NCBI GenBank assembly: GCA_963744735.1
Contig: CAVUVH010000017.1
Location: 49,901 to 113,900, forward strand
Reading direction: 5' to 3'
Length of the DNA stretch: 64,000 nt
DNA from: RPQJ01 sp963744735
GTDB lineage: Bacteria > Pseudomonadota > Gammaproteobacteria > Steroidobacterales > Steroidobacteraceae
The notes beneath the pieces were generated by a model that had not been told where the DNA came from, ran no database searches, and saw only the letters and a list, made by a program, of their open reading frames with translations. Made by a program: the position numbers and the translations under genes. Below are positions 38,686-53,939 of this stretch, one piece after another (the stretch's first letter is position 1; every line of letters starts with the position of its first letter).

Positions 38686-39531
38686 TCAGGCGTGGCGCAC
38701 GGCGGTGCGCCAGGCCGTCCAGAAGCGTGGCCACGGGGCGAGTTCGGCCCGCGTCCGCGCGAGTTCGCGGCCGTGATCGATCCTGCTCGAGCAGCTCGCG
38801 GTGCAGTGCGGCCAGCACCAGGCCCTGCCGTTGCGTGGCGCGCTCGGCGCGGCTGAGCCGGTCGGGCAGTGCGGCCAGCATGGTGTGCAGCGCGCGACTT
38901 TTCGCGCTCGAGGAGTCGGCGGCAGCCCGGCGGCAACGGTTCCCGCAGCAGGTCGAGCCGGGTTCGATGCCCGCGCGCTTCGAGCGTCGCGAGCGGCAGG
39001 CGCAACCGGCCCGCGGCGATGTCGCCGCGCAGGTCGCGCAGCCACTCGGCGCGGGCGAGGCGCGACGCCGAGCTCGCGCGCAAACTCGCGCTCGGCGCGG
39101 CGAGGGCGGACGCGGCAGGCAGGCGGCCGTCGCGGCCAGCGTCTGGATCGTGCCGGCGGCGCGGAACGCGAGCGCATCGACCTCCGCCGGCGTGCTCGAG
39201 CGTGAGGTGCGCCAGGTCGGCGTCGGCGGCGACCAGGGCCTCGTGCAGCAGCGGCAGGTCGTCGCTGCCGGCCGCATGCAGCGGCAGCAGCGCCCGCGTC
39301 ACCGGGTGCTCGGGCCGGCCGCCCAGCAGGCGGTCGATCTCCGTGCGCCACCACTGCAGGCGCGTGTGGGCAACTTCGTGGCTCGAGGCGCGAACGGTGT
39401 CGCGCACCTCGGCCTCGAACGCGTAGAGCGCGTGCAGCAGCGGCCGCGCGGCGGGCGGCGCATACAGCACGGCGAAATAGCGCAGCGAGCCCGGCGGGCG
39501 TGCCGCGCTGCAAGGGGTCGTCGGCAATCAC
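38686..39531 (-). CDS. Squalene/phytoene synthase family protein
   Basis: About 280 residues. GTG 39531 (IADDPLQRGTPPGSLRYF after an indel) overlaps the rmuC stop as GTGA. It continues AVLYAPPAARPLLHALYAFE and SSHEVAHTRLQWWRTEIDRL, a known signature of the short proteobacterial members of this fold (NDUFAF6-like). LLPLHAAGSDDLPLLHEALV follows, with a C-terminus reading HGRELARTRAELAPWPRF after two more indels. The Asp-rich metal motifs of true phytoene synthases cannot be found, so a role in prenyl chemistry is uncertain. Confidence 0.75.
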   Translation of the reverse strand: MIADDPLQRGTPAGLAALFRRAVCAARRAAAAARALRVRGRGARHRSRLEPRSCPHAPAVVAHGDRPPAGRPARAPGDAGAAAAACGRQRRPAAAARGPGRRRRRPGAPHARARRRRSMRSRSAPPARSRRWPRRPPACRVRPRRAEREFARELGVAPRPRRVAARPARRHRRGPVAPAARDARSARASNPARPAAGTVAAGLPPTPRARKVARCTPCWPHCPTGSAAPSAPRNGRAWCWPHCTASCSSRIDHGRELARTRAELAPWPRFWTAWRTAVRHA

Positions 39532-40827
39532 GCAGGGTCCTGGCTGGATTCGTCGCCGTCCGCCGGCACGTCGGCGGCGACCACCGCGCGCGAGCTTGTC
39601 GATCGGCGTGAGTTCCTCGATCTCCTTCGCCGGCCGCAGGCCGAGTTCGGTGAACTTGCGCGCGCCGGGCAGCACCTGCCGCTCGAGCGAACCCACGGCC
39701 GCGTTGTAGGCCTCGACGCTCTGCCCGAGCGTGCGGCCGACCTTGGCGATGTGGGTGGTGAACGTCGCGAGGCGCTTGTACATCTCCTCGCCCAGTTCCT
39801 GGATCCGCAGCGCGTTCTCGGCCAGCGCGTTCTGGCGCCAGCCGTAGGCCACGGCCTTCAGCAGCGCGATGAAGCTCGTCGGCGTGGCGATGATCACGTG
39901 CTGGCGGATCGCGTCCTCGAGCAGCTCGGCACCTCGGCCACGGCGGCGCTCAGGAACTGGTCGCCCGGGATGAACAGCACCACGAAATCCGGGCTCTGCT
40001 CGAACTGCGACCAGTAGGCCTTCTGCGACAGCTGGCGCACGCGCTCCTGCACGGCCGCGGCGTGGCGCCGCAGCGCGACGGCGCGCGTCCTCGTCGGTCG
40101 ACGCTTCGGCCGCGGTCAGGTAGGCGTCGAGCGGCGTCTTGACGTCGACCACGATCTGCCGGCCGTCGGGCATGTTGACGATCATGTCGGGGCGCAGGCG
40201 CGCCGTCGTCGCCCTGCACCGTGACCTGCTCGAAGAAGTCGCAGCGGTCGACCATGCCCGCGAGTTCGGCGAGCCGCCGCAGCGTCATCTCGCCCCACTG
40301 GCCGCGGACCTCCGGGCGCCGCAGCGCGGTGACGAGGTTGCGGGTTTCGCTTCTGCAGCGTGACCTGGCCCAGCGCGACGCTTTCGAGCGAGCTGCGCAG
40401 CGCGCCGAAGCTCTCGGCGCGTTCCTTCTCGATGCGCGCGATCTGCTCGTGCGTCTTCTGCAGCGCCTCGCGCACCGGGTTGAGCATGGTCTCGACGGCT
40501 TTCTCGCGCTCGGTCAGGTTGCGCAGCGCCGCTTCCTGCTGCTGCCCCAGCGTCTGCCGCGCCAGCTGCAGGAACAACTCGTTGTTGCCGCTTGCAGCGC
40601 CTGGCCGGCGATGGCGTCGAAACCGGCCTGCAGCCGCTGCAGCGCGGCCTCGAGCGATTGTTCGCGTTCGGTCGCGACGTCGGCGGCCGAACGCAGCGAC
40701 GCCTGGGCCGTGGCGAGTTCCACTTCGACGGCGTGCGTGCGCCGGCGCGCGATGAGCCAGCCCAGCACCAGCCGAGCGCCACGCCGAGCGCGGCCAGCAG
40801 CAGGGCAGACGCTGACGGTTCGATCAT
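39528..40827 (-). CDS. rmuC: RmuC family DNA recombination protein
   Basis: Membrane-anchored coiled-coil protein with a nuclease-like domain. The N-terminus has a hydrophobic helix (SASALLLAALGVALGW) followed by a long coiled coil (ATEREQSLEAALQRLQAG, REKAVETMLNPVREALQKT). The core is RGQWGEMTLRRLAELAGM, CDFFEQVTVQGDDG, MIVNMPDGRQIVVDVKTPLD and IATPTSFIALLKAVAYGWRQ, all diagnostic of RmuC. It ends with the PIDKLAR motif typical of the family. At least five indels. Stop overlaps the next GTG. Confidence 0.9.
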
Positions 40828-40831
40828 GCGG

Positions 40832-41514
40832 TCACCGCGTGCCTGCAGATGGCGCAAGGTCACCCAGTCGAGCACCTGGGCGGGTTGCGACGATGATGCC
40901 ATGCGCGTTCCACGTGCCCGGGTCGTCGGACTCGCCCAGGTAGCCGTAGGCCGCGACCACGGTCTGCATGCCGGCCGCGCGTCCGGCGACGATGTCGCGC
41001 TCGGCGTCGCCCACGTAGACGCAGCGCTCCGGCGCGACTCCCGCGAGCCCCGCCGCATGCAGCAGCGGCAGGGGATGCGGCTTGCGCTCGGCGACGGTGT
41101 CGCCGCTCACGACGCAGCAGGCGCGCTGCGCCAGGCCCAGGTGCTGCAGCAGCGGGTCGGTCAGCCAGCCGGGCTTGTTGGTGACCACGCCCCAGGGCAG
41201 GCCGTCGATCTCGAAGCGCGTGCAGCACGGCCTCGAGTCCCGGGAAAAGGCAGGTGCCTTCGGCCAGGTGCTCGGCATAGAGCTGCAGGAAGCGCAGCCG
41301 CAGGCGCTCGAACTCGGCGTCGCGTGCGCTCGGGGAAGCCGACGCTGATCAGGCGCACGGCGCCGTGCGAGACCGAGGCGCGCACGCCGCCGAAGGGCAG
41401 CGGCGCGCAGCGATTCCTCGCTCCGCAGCCGGTTCAGCGCGCCGATCATGTCCGGTGCCGTGTCGAGCAGCGTGCCGTCGAGGTCGAACAGGATGGCCTG
41501 CGCGCGGGCGTCAT
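40832..41514 (-). CDS. gph: Phosphoglycolate phosphatase (HAD family)
   Basis: Removes phosphate from 2-phosphoglycolate formed by DNA 3'-end repair or other damage. ATG 41514 overlaps the ubiG stop; an indel right after the start puts the DxD motif AILFDLDGTLLDTAPDM in the next frame. Further HAD motifs: DGLPWGVVTNKPGWL, RKPHPLPLLHAAGLAG and VYVGDAERDIVAGRAAG. It ends near 40832. Four indels. Position next to ubiG is the standard gammaproteobacterial arrangement. Confidence 0.88.
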
Positions 41515-42246
41515 GCGCTGGCCGCCGGGCCGCTCGCGCCGCAGGTGCACGAGGTAGTTGACGCTCGCGTCCGTGGTCAGCCGCGGCCTTGCGCGTGAAC
41601 GGGTCGTAGTCGAGGCCGGCGACGTCCGACCAGCGACAGCCCGGCCGCCTGTGCCCAGTGCTTCAGCTCGGACGGCTTGATGAATTTCTCGTAGGTGTGC
41701 GTGCCGGTCGGCAGCAGGCGCAGCACGTACTCGGCGCCGAGGATGGCCAGCGCGTAGGCCTTGGGCGTGCGGTTCAGCGTCGAGACGAACACGTGCCCGC
41801 CCGGTCGCACCAGCTGGCCCAGCGCCGCGACCACCGCGGCCGGGTCGGGCACGTGCTCGAGCATTTCCATGCAGGTGACGATCTCATAGGCGCCCGCATG
41901 GGCCGCGGCGTGCGTCTCGGCCGCTTCGAGCCGGTAGTCGACCTCGACGCCGGCTCTCGAGCGCATGCAGCCGCGCGACCTGCAGCAGGTCTTCGGCCAG
42001 GTCGATGCCCGTCACCTGCGCGCCCTTGCGGGCCATCGCCTCGGCCAGCAGGCCGCCGCCGCAGCCGACGTCGAGGATCCTGCGGCCCGCGAGCGGGCCG
42101 GCGCGTTCGACGTACTGCAGCCGCACCGGGTTCAGGTCGTGCAGCGGGCGCATCTCGCCCTGCGGGTCCCACCAGCGGCTGGCCGCGGCGTCGAAGCGCG
42201 CGATCTCCGCGGGATCGACGTTGCGCGATTCGGCAGTGCCCGACAT
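41511..42246 (-). CDS. ubiG: Ubiquinone biosynthesis O-methyltransferase
   Basis: Adds both O-methyl groups in ubiquinone synthesis. N-terminal signature VDPAEIARFDAAASRWWDPQ and MRPLHDLNPVRLQYV; SAM motif ILDVGCGGGLLAEAMARKGA; then CMEMLEHVPDPAAVVAALGQ, STLNRTPKAYALAILGAEYV and THTYEKFIKPSELKHWA, all UbiG hallmarks. Indels near 41955, 41625 and 41580. The ATG overlaps the mtaD stop (TGATG). Confidence 0.92.
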
Positions 42247-43583
42247 CAGTCCTCGCTCCGGCCGTGTCCGGCCTCGATGCGTGCCCGCCAGGCTTCGGCG
42301 CGTTCGAGCACGGCGTCTTCGTCCATGTAGCGCAGCGCGCCGTCGCCGAACACGCGCCGGCCCGCCACCCAGGTGTCGGTGACCTGGCGCGAGCTGCAGG
42401 AGTACACCAGCGCCGTTTCGCACGTCGTGCACCGGCCAGCTCGCCGGCGTGCGCAGGTTGACGCAACAGAGGTCGGCCCACTTGCCCGGCACCAGGCTGC
42501 CGGTGCAGTCGCCCAGTCCGAGCGCGCGCGCGCCCTCGAGCGTCGCCATGCGCAGCAGGTCACGCGCGACCAGCGCGCCCGGCCGCGAGGTGACGCCGGC
42601 CGACAGCAGGCCGGCGCAGCGCATCTCCGACATCATGTCCAGGTCGTTGTTCGAGGCCGCGCCGTCGGTGCCGAGCGCGACGCGGACGCCGCGGCCGAGC
42701 AGTTCGGCCACCGGCGCGGATGCCGCTGCCGAGCTTCAGGTTCGACTCCGGGCAATGCACGACCGCGGCGCCGCAGGCGGCCAGCGTGTCGAGGTCCGCG
42801 CCCGCGACCTGCGTGACGTGCACGGCCACCAGCAGCGGGCTGGCGAGGCCGAGTCGCTGCAGCCGCTCGAGCGGCCGCTGGCCATGCCGGGCGAGGCTCT
42901 GCGCGACCTCCCAGGCCGATTCGTGCAGGGCATCGCGACCGGGATCTCGAGTTCGTCCGCCAGCCGGCGCACGCGCAGCAGCGTCGCGTCCTCGAGCAGT
43001 ACGGCGGGCTCGAGCGCGAAGTGGGTCGCCACCAGCGGGTCGCCGCGGTACTGGTCGCGCAGCGCCATGCCTTTTTCGATGTACTCGTCCGGCGCTGGCG
43101 GCCCAGCCGGACGCCGACTGCTCCACCACGCAGCCCGATGCTGGCGCGCATGTGCAGGTCGGCCGCGGTGCGGGCCGCGATCTCGGGCCAGACGTGCATG
43201 TCGGCGAAGCAGGTGATGCCGGCGCGCTGCATCTCGGCGATGGCCAGCTCGGTGCCGTCGCGCACGTACTCCGGATCGGCCCAGCGCTGCTCGATCGGCG
43301 CGATCGAGTCCTGCAGCCAGGGCGCGAGCGGCAGGTTCTCGGCGCGACCGCGCAGCAGCGCCATCGCCGCATGGGTATGCGCGTTGACGAAGCCCGGCAG
43401 CAGCGCATGCTGCGCGCGCTCGAACAGTTCGGCCGGCTCGAATCGCGCGCGGGCCTCGTGCCGCGGCAGCACCGCCACGATGCGGCCGGCGCGGATCGCC
43501 ACGGCATGGTCCGCGAGCGGCGCGCCGTCGGGTTCGACGGGCAGCACCCAGCGGGCGCAGATGAGCGTGTCTACCGGCTCCAT
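42246..43583 (-). CDS. mtaD: TRZ/ATZ-type amidohydrolase, probable 5'-methylthioadenosine/S-adenosylhomocysteine deaminase
   Basis: Zinc deaminase of the cytosine-deaminase-like group. MEPVDTLICARWVLPVEPDG, metal motif PGFVNAHTHAAMALLRG, AITCFADMH-type strand (RAGITCFADMHVWPEIA), VVHCPESNLKLGSG and ALGTDGAASNNDLDMMSEM (Asp ligand) are in order. It ends MDEDAVLERAEAWRARIEAG. At least five indels in the middle. Adjacent to ubiG, so possibly part of SAM-product recycling for methylation. Divergent from gyrA. Confidence 0.85.
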
Positions 43584-43681
43584 TCGGGGTCTCGCGGATC
43601 GGGGCCCGCAGTATACCGGGCGAGGGCGGCGGCGAGCGGTTGCGGACAGCCCGCGGGACAGCGTCGGGCGATGCTCCGTGG

Positions 43682-43687
43682 TATCAT
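43682..43687 (+). promoter_or_regulatory. Possible -10 element of gyrA
   Basis: TATCAT 85 bp upstream of the gyrA ATG, in the divergent intergenic region with mtaD. A -35 is not clear. Confidence 0.35.
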
Positions 43688-43771
43688 TTCGGGTCATTTT
43701 CGGGCCGGTCCCAGACCGGCCCGGGCAGCGCAACCGCTGGGCCGTCCAGCGCGTCAGGAAACACGGACAGC

Positions 43772-46415
<2,644 letters not shown>

Positions 46416-46451
46416 CTGCAGTGCAACCCGCTCTCCCGGAGATCTGCCGCC

Positions 46452-47537
46452 ATGACCCGCGTGTTCAATTTCAGCGCCGGCCCCGCCGCGCTGCCGCTGG
46501 AAGTGCTCGAGCAACTGCGCGACGAGATGCTCGACTGGCACGGCCAGGGCATGTCGGTGATGGAGATGAGCCATCGCGGCAAGGCGTTCGTCGGCATTGC
46601 GCAGCAGGCCGAAGCCGACCTGCGCGAACTCCTGGCGGTCCCGGCCGAACTACAAGGTGCTGTTCCTGCAGGGCGGCGCCACGGCGCAGTTCGCCGCGAT
46701 CCCGCTCAACCTCACGGCCTCCGGAGCGGTGGTCGACATACGTCAACACCGGCGCCTGGTCGAAGAAGGCGATCGCCGAGGCGAAGAAGTACTGCAAGGT
46801 CAACGTCGTCGCCGATGCGGCCGCGGCGCAACTACACGCACGTGCCGGCCCAGGCCGAGTGGCAGCGCTCGGCCGAATGCCGCCTACCTGCACTACACGC
46901 CCAACGAGACCATCGGCGGCGTCGAGTTCCCGTTCGTCCCGCGAGGTCGACGTGCCGCTGGTGGCGGATTTCTCCTCGACGATCCTGTCGCGGCCGCTCG
47001 ATGTCAGCCGCTTCGGCGTGATCTACGCCGGCGCGCAGAAGAACATCGGCCCCGCCGGCCTCGTCGTCGTGATCGTGCGCGACGACCTGCTCGGTCGCGC
47101 GCGCGCCGGACGTGCCGACCGTGTTCGACTGGAAGGCATGGCGGCCGACGGCTCGATGCTCAACACGCCGGCCACGTATTCCTGGTATGTCGCGGGCCTC
47201 GTGTTCCAGTGGCTCAAGCGCCAGGGCGGCCTCGAGGCCATGGGCCGAGCTCAACCAGGCCAAGGCGCGCAAGCTGTACGACGCCATCGATGCGTCGGGC
47301 TTCTATCGCAATCCCGTGGCGGTCGACAGCCGCTCGTGGATGAACATGCCGTTCACGCTGCCGAGCGCGGAACTCGACAAGCCGTTCATCGAGGGCGCGA
47401 AGCAGGCCGGCCTGGTGACGCTGGAGGGCCACCGTTCCGTCGGCGGCATGCGCGCCAGCATCTACAACGCCATGCCGATGGCCGGCGTCGATGCGCTGGT
47501 GCAGTTCATGAGCGAGTTCCAGCGCACCCGCGGCTGA
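46452..47537 (+). CDS. serC: Phosphoserine aminotransferase
   Basis: Second step of serine synthesis, also used in pyridoxine synthesis. MTRVFNFSAGPAALPLEVLE and VMEMSHRGKAF open the protein; NYKVLFLQGGATAQFAAIPL, YTPNETIGGVEF and VIYAGAQKNIGPAGLVVVIV (PLP-binding Lys) follow. It ends GVDALVQFMSEFQRTRG. At least seven single-base indels between 46640 and 47250. 355 residues when repaired. Directly upstream of serA. Confidence 0.93.
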
Positions 47538-47540
47538 GCC

Positions 47541-48712
47541 ATGCTTCAAGATCCTGACCCTGAACAACATCTCGCTGCGCGGGCTCGAGCGGCTGCCGCG
47601 CGACCGCTACGAAGTGGCCTCGGACATCGGCTGCACCCGGACGCGATCCTGCTGCGCTCGGCCGACATGCATGCGCTCGAGATCCCGGCGAGCGTGCTCG
47701 CCGTGGCGCGCGCCGGTGCCGGCACCAACAACATCCCGGTGGCGAAGCTGAGCCAGCGCGGCATCCCGGTGTTCAATGCCCCCGGCGCCAACGCCAACGC
47801 GGTCAAGGAACTCGTGCTCGCCGGCATGTTCCTGGCGGCGCGCAACATCTGCCAGGCCTGGAGCTTCGTGCGCTCGCTCGAAGGCGACGACGACGCGCTC
47901 GAGCAGGCGGTGGAGCAGGGCAAGAAGAAGTTCGTCGGCTACGAACTGCCCGGGCGCACGCTCGGCGTCGTCGGCCTGGGCGCCATCGGCGTCGAGGTCG
48001 CCAACGCCGCGCTCGGCCTGCGCATGAAGGTGCTGGGCTACGACCCGCAGATCACCGTGCAGCGCGCCTGGCAGCTGTCGTCCGGGCGTCGAGCAGGCGC
48101 TGAGCCTCGACGACCTGTTCGCGCGCTGCGACTTCGTCACCGTGCACGTGCCGCTCAACGACCACACGCGCGGCCTGGTCAACGCGGCGCGCATCGAGCT
48201 GATGCGCCGCGGCAGCGTGATGCTGAACTTCGCCCGCGCGCAGATCGTCGACGAGCAGGCCGTGCTCGCGGCGCTCGATGGCGGCCAGCTCGCGGCCTAC
48301 ATCTGCGACTTCCCGACCAATGCGGTCAAGGCGCACCCGCAGGTCGTGGCGCTGCCGCACCTCGGCGCCTCGACCGGCGAGGCCGAGGAGAACTGCGCGA
48401 TCATGGTCGGCGGACACGCTGCGCGACTTCCTCGAGAACGGCAACGTCCGCAATTCGGTGAACTTCCCCGAGGCGGTGCTGCCGCGCAGTCGGCGAGCAA
48501 CCGCGCTCGCGATCGCCAACGCCAACGTGCCGAACATGGTCGGCCAGATCTCGACCTGCCTGGCCGAGGCCGGCTCAACATCGCCGACCTGCTCAACAAG
48601 TCGCGGGGCGAACATCGCCTACACGCTGATCGACACCGACGCGCCGATCGGCCGAGCGCTGCTGGCGAAGCTGCGCGCCATCCCGGGCGTGCTGAGCGCC
48701 CGCCTGATCTGA
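47541..48712 (+). CDS. serA: D-3-phosphoglycerate dehydrogenase family protein with ACT domain
   Basis: First step of serine synthesis. Start ATG 47541 with an indel in codon 2 (FKILTLNNISLRGLERL). Then VARAGAGTNNIPVAKL, NAPGANANAVKELVLAG, LPGRTLGVVGLGAIGVEVAN (NAD motif), FVTVHVPLNDHTRGLVNAA and NFARAQIVDEQAVLAALDGG, where the usual Gly after the catalytic Arg is Ala. Ends with an ACT-like domain: NMVGQISTCLAEA and ADLLNKSRG, ending GVLSARLI. Five indels. About 390 residues, as in the serC-linked type. Confidence 0.88.
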
Positions 48713-48715
48713 GCC

Positions 48716-49911
48716 GTGACCATGCGCCAGGAAGCCGCAGCGAACCAGGACCCTCGCCCGCAAGGCGCGCGGCCGGCCGCAAAGACGCGCGGCGGCGGCA
48801 CGCCGGCGACGCAAAGACGCGCCGCTCGAGCAGATCCGCGAGCGGATCGACAGCGTCGACGCGCAGCTGCACGCGCTGATCAACGAGCGCGCGCGGCTGG
48901 CGCAGCAGGTCGGCGTGTCGAAGCACGCCGCGGGCCACACCGTCGACTTCTACCGTCCCGAGCGCGAGGCGCAGGTGCTGCGCATGGCGCTGCAGCGCAA
49001 CCGGACGCAGGACGGCCCGCTGCGCGACGAGGAAATCCTGCGCCTGTTCCGCGAGATCATGTCGGCCTGCCTGGCGCAGCAGAACGCGCTGAAGATCGGC
49101 TACCTCGGCCCCGAAGGCACGTTCACGCAGCAGGCGGTGCTCAAGTACTTCGGGCACTCGGTGCGGCCGCTGCCGCTGACCTCGGTCGAGGAAGTCTTCC
49201 ACGAGGTGGAATCCGGCGCGGCCGACTTCGGCGTCGTGCCGATCGAGAACTCGACCGAAGGCACGGTCAACAACACGCTCGACATGTTCCTGACCACGCC
49301 GCTCAAGATCATCGGCGAGGTGGAACTGCGCATCCACCAGAACCTGATGGGCCGCATGACCATGCTCGGCGACATCCGCCGCGTCTGCGGGCACCCGCAG
49401 TCGCTGGCGCAGTGCCGCGGCTGGCTGCAGGAGCACATGCCCGGCGTGGAACGCGTGCCGGTCAGCAGCAACGCCGAAGGCGCGCGCCGCGCGCGGGACG
49501 AGGACGGCACCGCCGCCATCGCCGGCGCCGCGGCGGCCGAGGTCTACGGCCTCGACCTGCTGGTGCCCGAGATCGAGGACCAGCCCGGACAACACGACGC
49601 GCTTCCTGGTGATCGGCCGCAAGGCGCGCGAATCCCAGCGAAGTCCGACAAGACCACGCTGCTGGTCTCGGCCGCGAAGACCGATGCGCCCGGCGCGCTG
49701 TACCGCCTGCTCGAGCCGCTGGCCGAGCACGGCATCAGCATGACGCGGATCGAGTCGCGGCCGTCGCGCAAGAAGAAGTGGGACTACGTGTTCTTCATCG
49801 ACCTCGACGGCCATGCCGAGCGCGAACCGCTCGCCACCGCGCTGGCCGAACTCAAGAGCCGCGCCTCGCTGTTCCGCATCGTCGGGCTCCTACCCCAAGG
49901 CGATCCTCTGA
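48716..49911 (+). CDS. pheA: Chorismate mutase/prephenate dehydratase (P-protein)
   Basis: Converts chorismate to phenylpyruvate. The start is GTG 48716 or ATG 48722. The chorismate mutase helices (LEQIRERIDSVDAQLHALIN, EAQVLRMALQRNRTQDGPLR) are followed by a prephenate dehydratase domain (IGYLGPEGTFTQQAVLKYFG, VVPIENSTEGTVNNTLDMFL) and an ACT domain with ESRPSRKKKWDYVFFIDLDG, the Phe-binding ESRP motif. Indels near 48825, 49585 and 49640. Ends YPKAIL at TGA 49909-49911. The usual hisC and tyrA between pheA and aroA are absent. Confidence 0.92.
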
Positions 49912-49913
49912 CG

Positions 49914-51212
49914 ATGCGGCTCGTACGTCGTGGCCCCGGCCGAGCGCGTGGCCGGGGAAGTCACCGTTCCCGGCGACAAGTCGATCTCGCATCGCGCCGT
50001 GATGTTCGGCGCGCTGGCCGAGGGCCGGACCCACGTCACGGGTTTCCTCGAGGGCGAGGATTGCCTGTCGACGATGCGCGCCGTCGGCGCACCTGGGCGT
50101 GCAGGTGCAGCGTCCCGGCCCGGGCGAGGTGCATCGTCGACGGCGTCGGCCTGCGCGGCCTGCAGGCGCCCGGCTGTCACGCTCGACATGGGCAACGCCG
50201 GCACGGCGATGCGGCTGTTCATGGGCCTGCTCAGCGCGCAGCCGTTCGATTCCGTGCTGGTCGGCGACGAATCGCTGATGCGGCGGCCGATGGAGCGCGT
50301 GGCGAAGCCGCTGCGCGCCATGGGCGCGCGGGTCGAGACGCAGGACGGCAAGCCGCCGGTGCGCATCACGCGGCGGCGCGCAGCTGCACGGCATCCGCTA
50401 CGAAATGCCGGTGGCCAGCGCGCAGGTGAAGTCCGCCGTGCTGCTGGCGGGACTCTATGCGGAGGGCGAGACCACCGTCGTCGAGCCCGCCGTCACGCGC
50501 GACCACACCGAGCGCATGCTGCAGAGCTTCGGCTGCGCGGTCCGCGCCCGCGACGGCGTCGTCAGCCTCGACGCGCCCGCAGCGCTGCAGGGCACGCAGA
50601 TCCAGCGTGCCGGGCGACATCTCGTCCGCCGCGTTCTTCCTGGTCGCGGCCTGCATCGGTGCGCGCGAGCCGTTCACGATCCGCGACGTCGGCGTCAACC
50701 CGACCCGCACCGGCATCCTCGAGATGCTCGCGCTGATGGGCGCGGACCTGCGCCTCGATCAATCACCGCACCTGGGGCATGGAGCCGGTCGCCGACATCG
50801 AAGTGCGGCCGTCGCAGCTGCACGGGCGCGCGCATTCCGGAGCGGCTCGTGCCGCTGGCCATCGACGAGTTCCCGGCGTTGTTCGTCGCCGCCGCCTGCG
50901 CCGAGGGCGAGACGCTGGTGACCGGCGCCGAGGAACTGCGCGTCAAGGAAAGCGACCGCATCGCCGCCATGGCGCGCGGCTTCGAGGTGCTCGGCGTGCG
51001 CACGAGGTACTGCCCGACGGCATGCGCATCACGCGGCGGCCACCCGTTCGGCGGCGGCACGATCGACAGCCGCGGCGACCACCGCATCGCGATGGCGTTT
51101 GCCGTGGCCAGCCTGCGGGCCACGGCGCCGATCGAGATCCTCGACATGGCCAACGTCGCGACGTCGTTTCCCGGGCTTCGACGCGCTGGCCAACCGCGTC
51201 GGCCTGCAATAG
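49914..51212 (+). CDS. aroA: 3-phosphoshikimate 1-carboxyvinyltransferase (EPSP synthase)
   Basis: Sixth step of the shikimate pathway. ATG 49914 (two bases after the pheA stop) with an indel soon after it. Signatures: GEVTVPGDKSISHRAVMFGA, VTLDMGNAGTAMRLFMGLLS, MRRPMERVAKPLRAMGARVE, KSAVLLAGLYAEGETTVVEP, DEFPALFVAAACAEGETLV, EELRVKESDRIAAMARGFEV, EILDMANVATSFPG. The last gives SFPGFDALANRVGLQ after a shift. At least six indels. About 430 residues. Confidence 0.93.
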
Positions 51213-51324
51213 AGTGAAGTGGACAGGGACTAGGGATAGTAGGAGAGCTAGCGACGCTCAGCTCGCTCTGGCCCGCTAGCCACTAGTCCCTAGTCCCTAG
51301 CACCCTATCCGCTAGCCCTTCCCC
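51213..51324. repeat. CTAGTCCCTAG-type repeats between aroA and cmk
   Basis: GGGACTAGGGA near 51228-51238 is inversely repeated as CTAGTCCCTAGTCCCTAG near 51284-51301, enclosing GAGAGCTAGCGACGCTCAGC. Similar short CTAG-containing intergenic repeats occur in other GC-rich Gammaproteobacteria. It forms a stable hairpin and could moderate transcription between the two genes. Confidence 0.55.
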
Positions 51325-52012
51325 ATGCTCCCTGTCATCGCCATCGACGGTCCCAGCGGCTCCGGCAAGGGCACGATCGCCCGCCGGGTGGCGGCCGCGC
51401 TCGGCTTCCACCTGCTCGACAGCGGCGCGCTGTACCGGCTGGTGGCGCTGGCGGGCGCCCGCCAGGGGCTGGCCCCGGACGACGCAGGCGGGCCATGCGG
51501 CAGGTGGCCGCAGGGCTGGACGGTCGAGTTCGGGGTGGACGCGGCCGGGGAGGAGCGGATCCTGCTCGGCCGGCGACGACGTGACCCGGGCCATCCGCAC
51601 CGAGCGGGCGGGCGCCGAGGCCTCGCGCGTGGCCGCGATGCCGCCGGTGCGGACGGCCCTGCTCGAGCGGCAGCGCGGCTTCGCCCAGCCGCCGGGGCTC
51701 GTCGCCGACGGCCGCGACATGGGAACGGTGGTTTTCCCGGCGGCGCCGCTCAAGATCTTCCTGACCGCCAGCGCCGAGGAACGGGCGCGCAGGCGTCATA
51801 AGCAGTTGAAAGAAAAGGGAGTTACGGTTAACCATCGCCGACCTTTCGCAGGAGATCCGGGAGCGGGATTTGCGCGATTCGAGCCGTCCGGTGGCGCCAT
51901 TGCGCCCGGCGGAGGACGCGCTCGTCCTCGACTCCACGGGACTCGGCATCGAGCAGGTCGTGGACGCAGGTCCTCGAGCTCGCCCGGAGCCGGCTCCCCG
52001 CGATGGTTTTGA
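51325..52012 (+). CDS. cmk: Cytidylate kinase
   Basis: Phosphorylates CMP and dCMP. P-loop VIAIDGPSGSGKGTIARRVA, HLLDSGALYRLVALAGARQG, RGFAQPPGLVADGRDMGTVV, IFLTASAEERARRRHKQLKE and DSSRPVAPLRPAEDALVLDS are all in place, in two frames. Indels near 51500, 51575, 51833 and 51970. The end is uncertain: it probably lies near 52012. The continuation in the other frame (VLELARSRLPAM) belongs to this gene. Confidence 0.9.
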
Positions 52013-52060
52013 CTGGCGCCGGCGGCCGCGCGAGCGGGGCTGGTGCGATTTCTGTCGTTG

Positions 52061-52088
52061 GCGCCAGGCAGGAAGCCTGGCGTCTTTT
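52061..52088 (+). terminator. Hairpin followed by T-run between cmk and rpsA
   Basis: CGCCAGGC (52062-52069), loop AGGAA, GCCTGGCG (52075-52082), then TCTTTTC. Fits a rho-independent terminator or attenuator in the cmk-rpsA spacing, where rpsA often has its own promoter. Confidence 0.65.
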
Positions 52089-52157
52089 CAATCAACCCTG
52101 TGCGGGCAGGATGCGCGCGAGGCAAAGGGCCACGGCCCCTAGGTAGAAGTGAAGAGC

Positions 52158-53837
<1,680 letters not shown>

Positions 53838-53939
53838 TCCGGCAGGGACCCGCGGCGGCAGTGATGCCGCCGCGGCGTTCCGACGCAGAGCAAACAGAGA
53901 CAGATTCCGGGGAGTGTTCGAGTGGACGCCGAGCGCAGC

